From NCBI RefSeq assembly GCF_013410345.1, contig NZ_JACCFJ010000001.1:434001-498000 (forward strand): a stretch of DNA of 64,000 bases. The letters run 5' to 3'. Of the stretch, positions 61,652-64,000 are shown in pieces. Made by a program: the position numbers and the translations under genes. Under the pieces are notes generated by a model. The model had not been told where the DNA came from. It saw only the letters and a list, made by a program, of their open reading frames with translations, and did no database searches. Source of the DNA: Saccharopolyspora hordei. GTDB taxonomy: Bacteria; Actinomycetota; Actinomycetes; Mycobacteriales; Pseudonocardiaceae. The stretch's first letter is position 1; the number at the start of each line of letters is the position of its first letter.

Positions 61652-63448
61652 ATGGGGCTGGACATCGTGCGGTTGCTGGAGCTCACCAGCTGGCGGGCGT
61701 TCGACGTGGCCGGCAGCGGCCGGGTGCTGGCCGGCACCGACGAGTCCGGTTCGACGCAGCTGGTCGAGCTCGCCGACGGCGCGCGCACCCGGCTGACCGC
61801 GCTGCCCGGCGCGGTGACCGGCCGCTACCTGCCCGGCGAGCGCGCGGTGGTGGTGCAGCACGACGCCGACGGGGACGAGCGCGCCCAGCTGTCGCTGCTG
61901 CGCCTGGACCAGCCGCGGCCGGGGCCGGCGCGGCTGCCCGAGCTGTGCCCGCTGGTCCGCGACCCCGAGCACGTGCACCGGCTGCTGGACGTGCTGCCCG
62001 GCCGGGTGGTCTACAGCACCAACCGCCGCAACGGCGTCGACTTCGACGTGGTGGTCCGCGACGTGGCCACCGGCGCGGAGCACGTCCTCTACGACCGGGG
62101 CGGGATGGTGCTGGAGGTCGCGGCGGCACCGGACGGCCGCAGCGCGGCGCTCACCGTGCCCGGCGGGCCGCCCCTGTCCGACCAGCTGCTGGTGGTCGGC
62201 CCGGACGGGGTGCGGGAGCTCACCGGCCGCGACGTCGCCGCCCGGCACACCACGGTCCGCTGGCTGCGCGACGGGCTGGTCACCACCACCGACGTCGAGC
62301 GCGACCGCACCGGCGTGGCCCGCGTCGACCCGCGCACCGGGGCCCGGACCTGGCTGGTGACCTCCGAGGAGCACGACCTGACCGGCTGGGCCTCGCCGGA
62401 CGGGTCGCTGCTGCTGGTGCAGGCCAACGACGACGGCGCGAGCCGCCTGGCGCTGCACGACGCCGCGACCGGCGAGCGGGTGCGCGAGGTGCGGTTGCCC
62501 GCGGACGGCTGGTGCGCGCACCCGCTGCCGCCCCCGGTGTGGTCCCCGGACTCGCGGTACGTCGTGCTCACGTTCAGCGGGCCGGCCGTGCCCGGTGACG
62601 TGCTGCTGGTGGACGCGGCCACCGGCGAGTGCCGCGCGCTGACCGACTCCGCGGCGCAGCTCGACGACCAGGCGGTGGCCCCCACCGTCCACCGGGTGCC
62701 GACCCGCGACGGCGAGCGGGTGCCGTGCTTCCGCTACTCGCCGCCCGACCCGGACCCGCGGCTGGCCGGGTCCGCGGTGCTGGTCCTGCACGGCGGACCG
62801 GAGAGCCAGTCGGTGCGGGCGTTCACCCCGATCGTCCAGGCGCTCGTCGCGCAGGGCCACGAGGTGCTGGTGCCGAACGTGCGCGGCTCCACCGGCTACG
62901 GCAAGCGCTGGTACTCCGCCGACGACGGCCGGAACCGGCTGGAGGCGGTGGCCGACCTCGGGGACCTGCACGACTGGCTGCCGGAGATCGGCCTGGACCC
63001 GCGCCGGGCCGCGCTGTGGGGCGGGTCGTACGGCGGCTACCTGGTGCTGGCGGGGCTGGCCTTCCAGCCGGACCGCTGGGCGGCCGGGGTCGACGTCGTC
63101 GGCATCTCGTCACTGGTCACGTTCCTGCAGAACACCGCGCCCTACCGGCGGGCGCACCGCGAGCGCGAGTACGGCTCGCTGGAGGCCGACGCCGACTTCC
63201 TGCACCGGGCGTCACCGCTGACCGCGGCCGGGGCGATCGCGGCCCCGCTGTTCGTCCTGCACGGCGCCAACGACCCGCGGGTCCCGCTGTCGGAGGCGGA
63301 GCAGATCGCCGAGGCGGTCCGGGCGAAGGGCCTGGAGTGCGCGCTGCTGGTCTACCCGGACGAGGGGCACGGCCTGGCCAAGCGCGCCAACCGGCTCGAC
63401 GCCTACCCGAAGGCCTTGGAGTTCCTGGCCCGCCACCTGGCGGCGTGA
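61652..63448 (+). CDS. S9 family peptidase (prolyl oligopeptidase/acylaminoacyl peptidase type)
   Basis: 598 aa from ATG 61652; AGGGT six bases upstream hints at a leaderless start. The propeller half runs to about 355. In the hydrolase half, VLHGGPESQ (oxyanion), WGGSYGGYL (nucleophile Ser near 455), NDPRVP (Asp) and DEGHGL (His) are intact. It is a paralogue-level match to the gene at 12980 but diverged. It is inserted between ybaB and dnaX, which are usually adjacent. Cytosolic. Confidence 0.9.
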   Translation: MGLDIVRLLELTSWRAFDVAGSGRVLAGTDESGSTQLVELADGARTRLTALPGAVTGRYLPGERAVVVQHDADGDERAQLSLLRLDQPRPGPARLPELCPLVRDPEHVHRLLDVLPGRVVYSTNRRNGVDFDVVVRDVATGAEHVLYDRGGMVLEVAAAPDGRSAALTVPGGPPLSDQLLVVGPDGVRELTGRDVAARHTTVRWLRDGLVTTTDVERDRTGVARVDPRTGARTWLVTSEEHDLTGWASPDGSLLLVQANDDGASRLALHDAATGERVREVRLPADGWCAHPLPPPVWSPDSRYVVLTFSGPAVPGDVLLVDAATGECRALTDSAAQLDDQAVAPTVHRVPTRDGERVPCFRYSPPDPDPRLAGSAVLVLHGGPESQSVRAFTPIVQALVAQGHEVLVPNVRGSTGYGKRWYSADDGRNRLEAVADLGDLHDWLPEIGLDPRRAALWGGSYGGYLVLAGLAFQPDRWAAGVDVVGISSLVTFLQNTAPYRRAHREREYGSLEADADFLHRASPLTAAGAIAAPLFVLHGANDPRVPLSEAEQIAEAVRAKGLECALLVYPDEGHGLAKRANRLDAYPKALEFLARHLAA

Positions 63449-63453
63449 CCGGG

Positions 63454-64000
63454 TCAGTCGATGCGGCGGGCGCCGAGCTCGCGCTCGAGGAGCTCGACCG
63501 CGGCGGTCTCCGGGTCCGGGCCGACCGGGGCGTCGGCGTCGTACGGGGAGGACTCGGCGAGCATGGTCTCCGGGTCGTCCTCGTCGTCGGCCGGTGGTTC
63601 CGGGGCGCGCTGCGGCGCGGACGGCTCCGGCGGGGGCGGGACCTCGTCCGGTGGGGGTTCCTCGTCCGGCGGCTCGGGCGGCGGTGGGATGTCGTCGGGC
63701 TCCGGCGTGCGCGGCACCGACCCCTGGCGGGGCGCCTGGGGCGGACGTGACTGCTGGGCCGGGCTGTTCGCCGACCTCGGCGGCTCGGCGGACGGCCGCT
63801 GCGGGGGCTGCTTGGGCGCGGCGGGGCGCGCCGGAGCCTGCGGCGGTGCCGCACCGGCCTCGACGCACTGGATCTCCCAGTCGCCGGGGCTGATGACCTG
63901 GCTCAGCGCCTGCCGCACGAAGTCCAGCCGCCGCTGCTGGGCGAACTGCTTGACCAGACCGGACGTCGGCATCGACAGCACGAGCACGCCGTCGCGGATG
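63454..64000 (-). CDS. dnaX: DNA polymerase III subunit gamma/tau (3' end only)
   Basis: The gene runs off the right edge; about 182 C-terminal residues are visible. QFAQQRRLDFVRQALSQVIS is the end of the folded region. Next comes a long Pro/Ala/Glu-rich linker (PPPPEPPDEEPPPDEVPPPP). The conserved C-terminal ELLERELGARRID matches actinobacterial DnaX ends. The position beside ybaB-recR supports this. It is part of the clamp loader. Confidence 0.82.
   Translation of the reverse strand, partial: IRDGVLVLSMPTSGLVKQFAQQRRLDFVRQALSQVISPGDWEIQCVEAGAAPPQAPARPAAPKQPPQRPSAEPPRSANSPAQQSRPPQAPRQGSVPRTPEPDDIPPPPEPPDEEPPPDEVPPPPEPSAPQRAPEPPADDEDDPETMLAESSPYDADAPVGPDPETAAVELLERELGARRID

Overview
The window looks like chromosomal DNA of a high-GC actinomycete, most likely the Pseudonocardiales/Mycobacteriales side of the phylum. 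This is inferred from strong GC bias, GTG/TTG starts, many leaderless promoters, a WhiB protein, an actinobacterial long-form leuA, a lysC with an internal start, a DUF3558 lipoprotein and an iniBAC-like cluster. Three blocks keep the gene order known from Mycobacterium tuberculosis near the origin: Get3-like ATPase pair - whiB4 - ponA2 - phosphoesterase (Rv3679-Rv3683), asd - lysC - leuA (Rv3708c-Rv3710) and recR - ybaB - dnaX (Rv3715c-Rv3721c). The window is therefore probably on one flank of oriC.

Layout. 1-7.4 kb: envelope and redox housekeeping block ending in tRNA-Pro(CGG). 7.4-10.3 kb: a decayed stretch holding a small CRISPR-like array with no cas genes, a phosphoribosyltransferase remnant, an alcohol dehydrogenase stub, an AhpD-like gene and a frameshifted DUF1203 gene. 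10.3-12.9 kb: FtsX-type ABC exporter with its TetR regulator and a long operator. 13-20.9 kb: ordinary metabolic and stress genes (S9 peptidase, methyltransferase, GNAT/TetR pair, ene-reductase, lipoprotein, Dps, FMN reductase, esterase). 21-30.2 kb: an Ini-type cluster, with a LuxR-type AAA regulator and a membrane-anchored Hsp70-like protein on one strand and IniB, IniA and IniC (two dynamin-like GTPases) on the other. 30.4-36.4 kb: catalase with its Fur repressor, gluconokinase, asd-lysC. 36.7-41.6 kb: PIG-V-like mannosyltransferase, nitroreductase, small membrane proteins, PadR pair, AlkZ-like glycosylase. 41.6-42.5 kb: non-coding repeats, including six 92-bp tandem units, each with a hairpin. 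42.5-47.8 kb: MazG-like protein, kynureninase-like enzyme, two paralogous membrane proteins, leuA with a leader peptide, DnaA-box cluster, DedA protein. 48-53.8 kb: enolase-superfamily protein without its catalytic lysines, TIM-barrel glycosidase-like protein, LysR/EamA pair. 53.8-60.1 kb: complete peptide ABC importer whose two ATPase genes are separated by an 84-bp degenerate tandem repeat. 60.4-64 kb: recR, ybaB, an S9 peptidase and the 3' end of dnaX.

Less ordinary features: (i) the Ini cluster includes an Hsp70-like protein whose two phosphate-loop aspartates are changed and which ends in a transmembrane anchor; (ii) a roughly 48-nt palindromic element occurs at three loci (eight copies), abutting or overlapping gene 3' ends; (iii) an orphan CRISPR-like array; (iv) inverted DnaA boxes downstream of leuA; (v) a leucine-codon leader peptide before leuA. 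All family names come from reading the sequences. No database search was possible.
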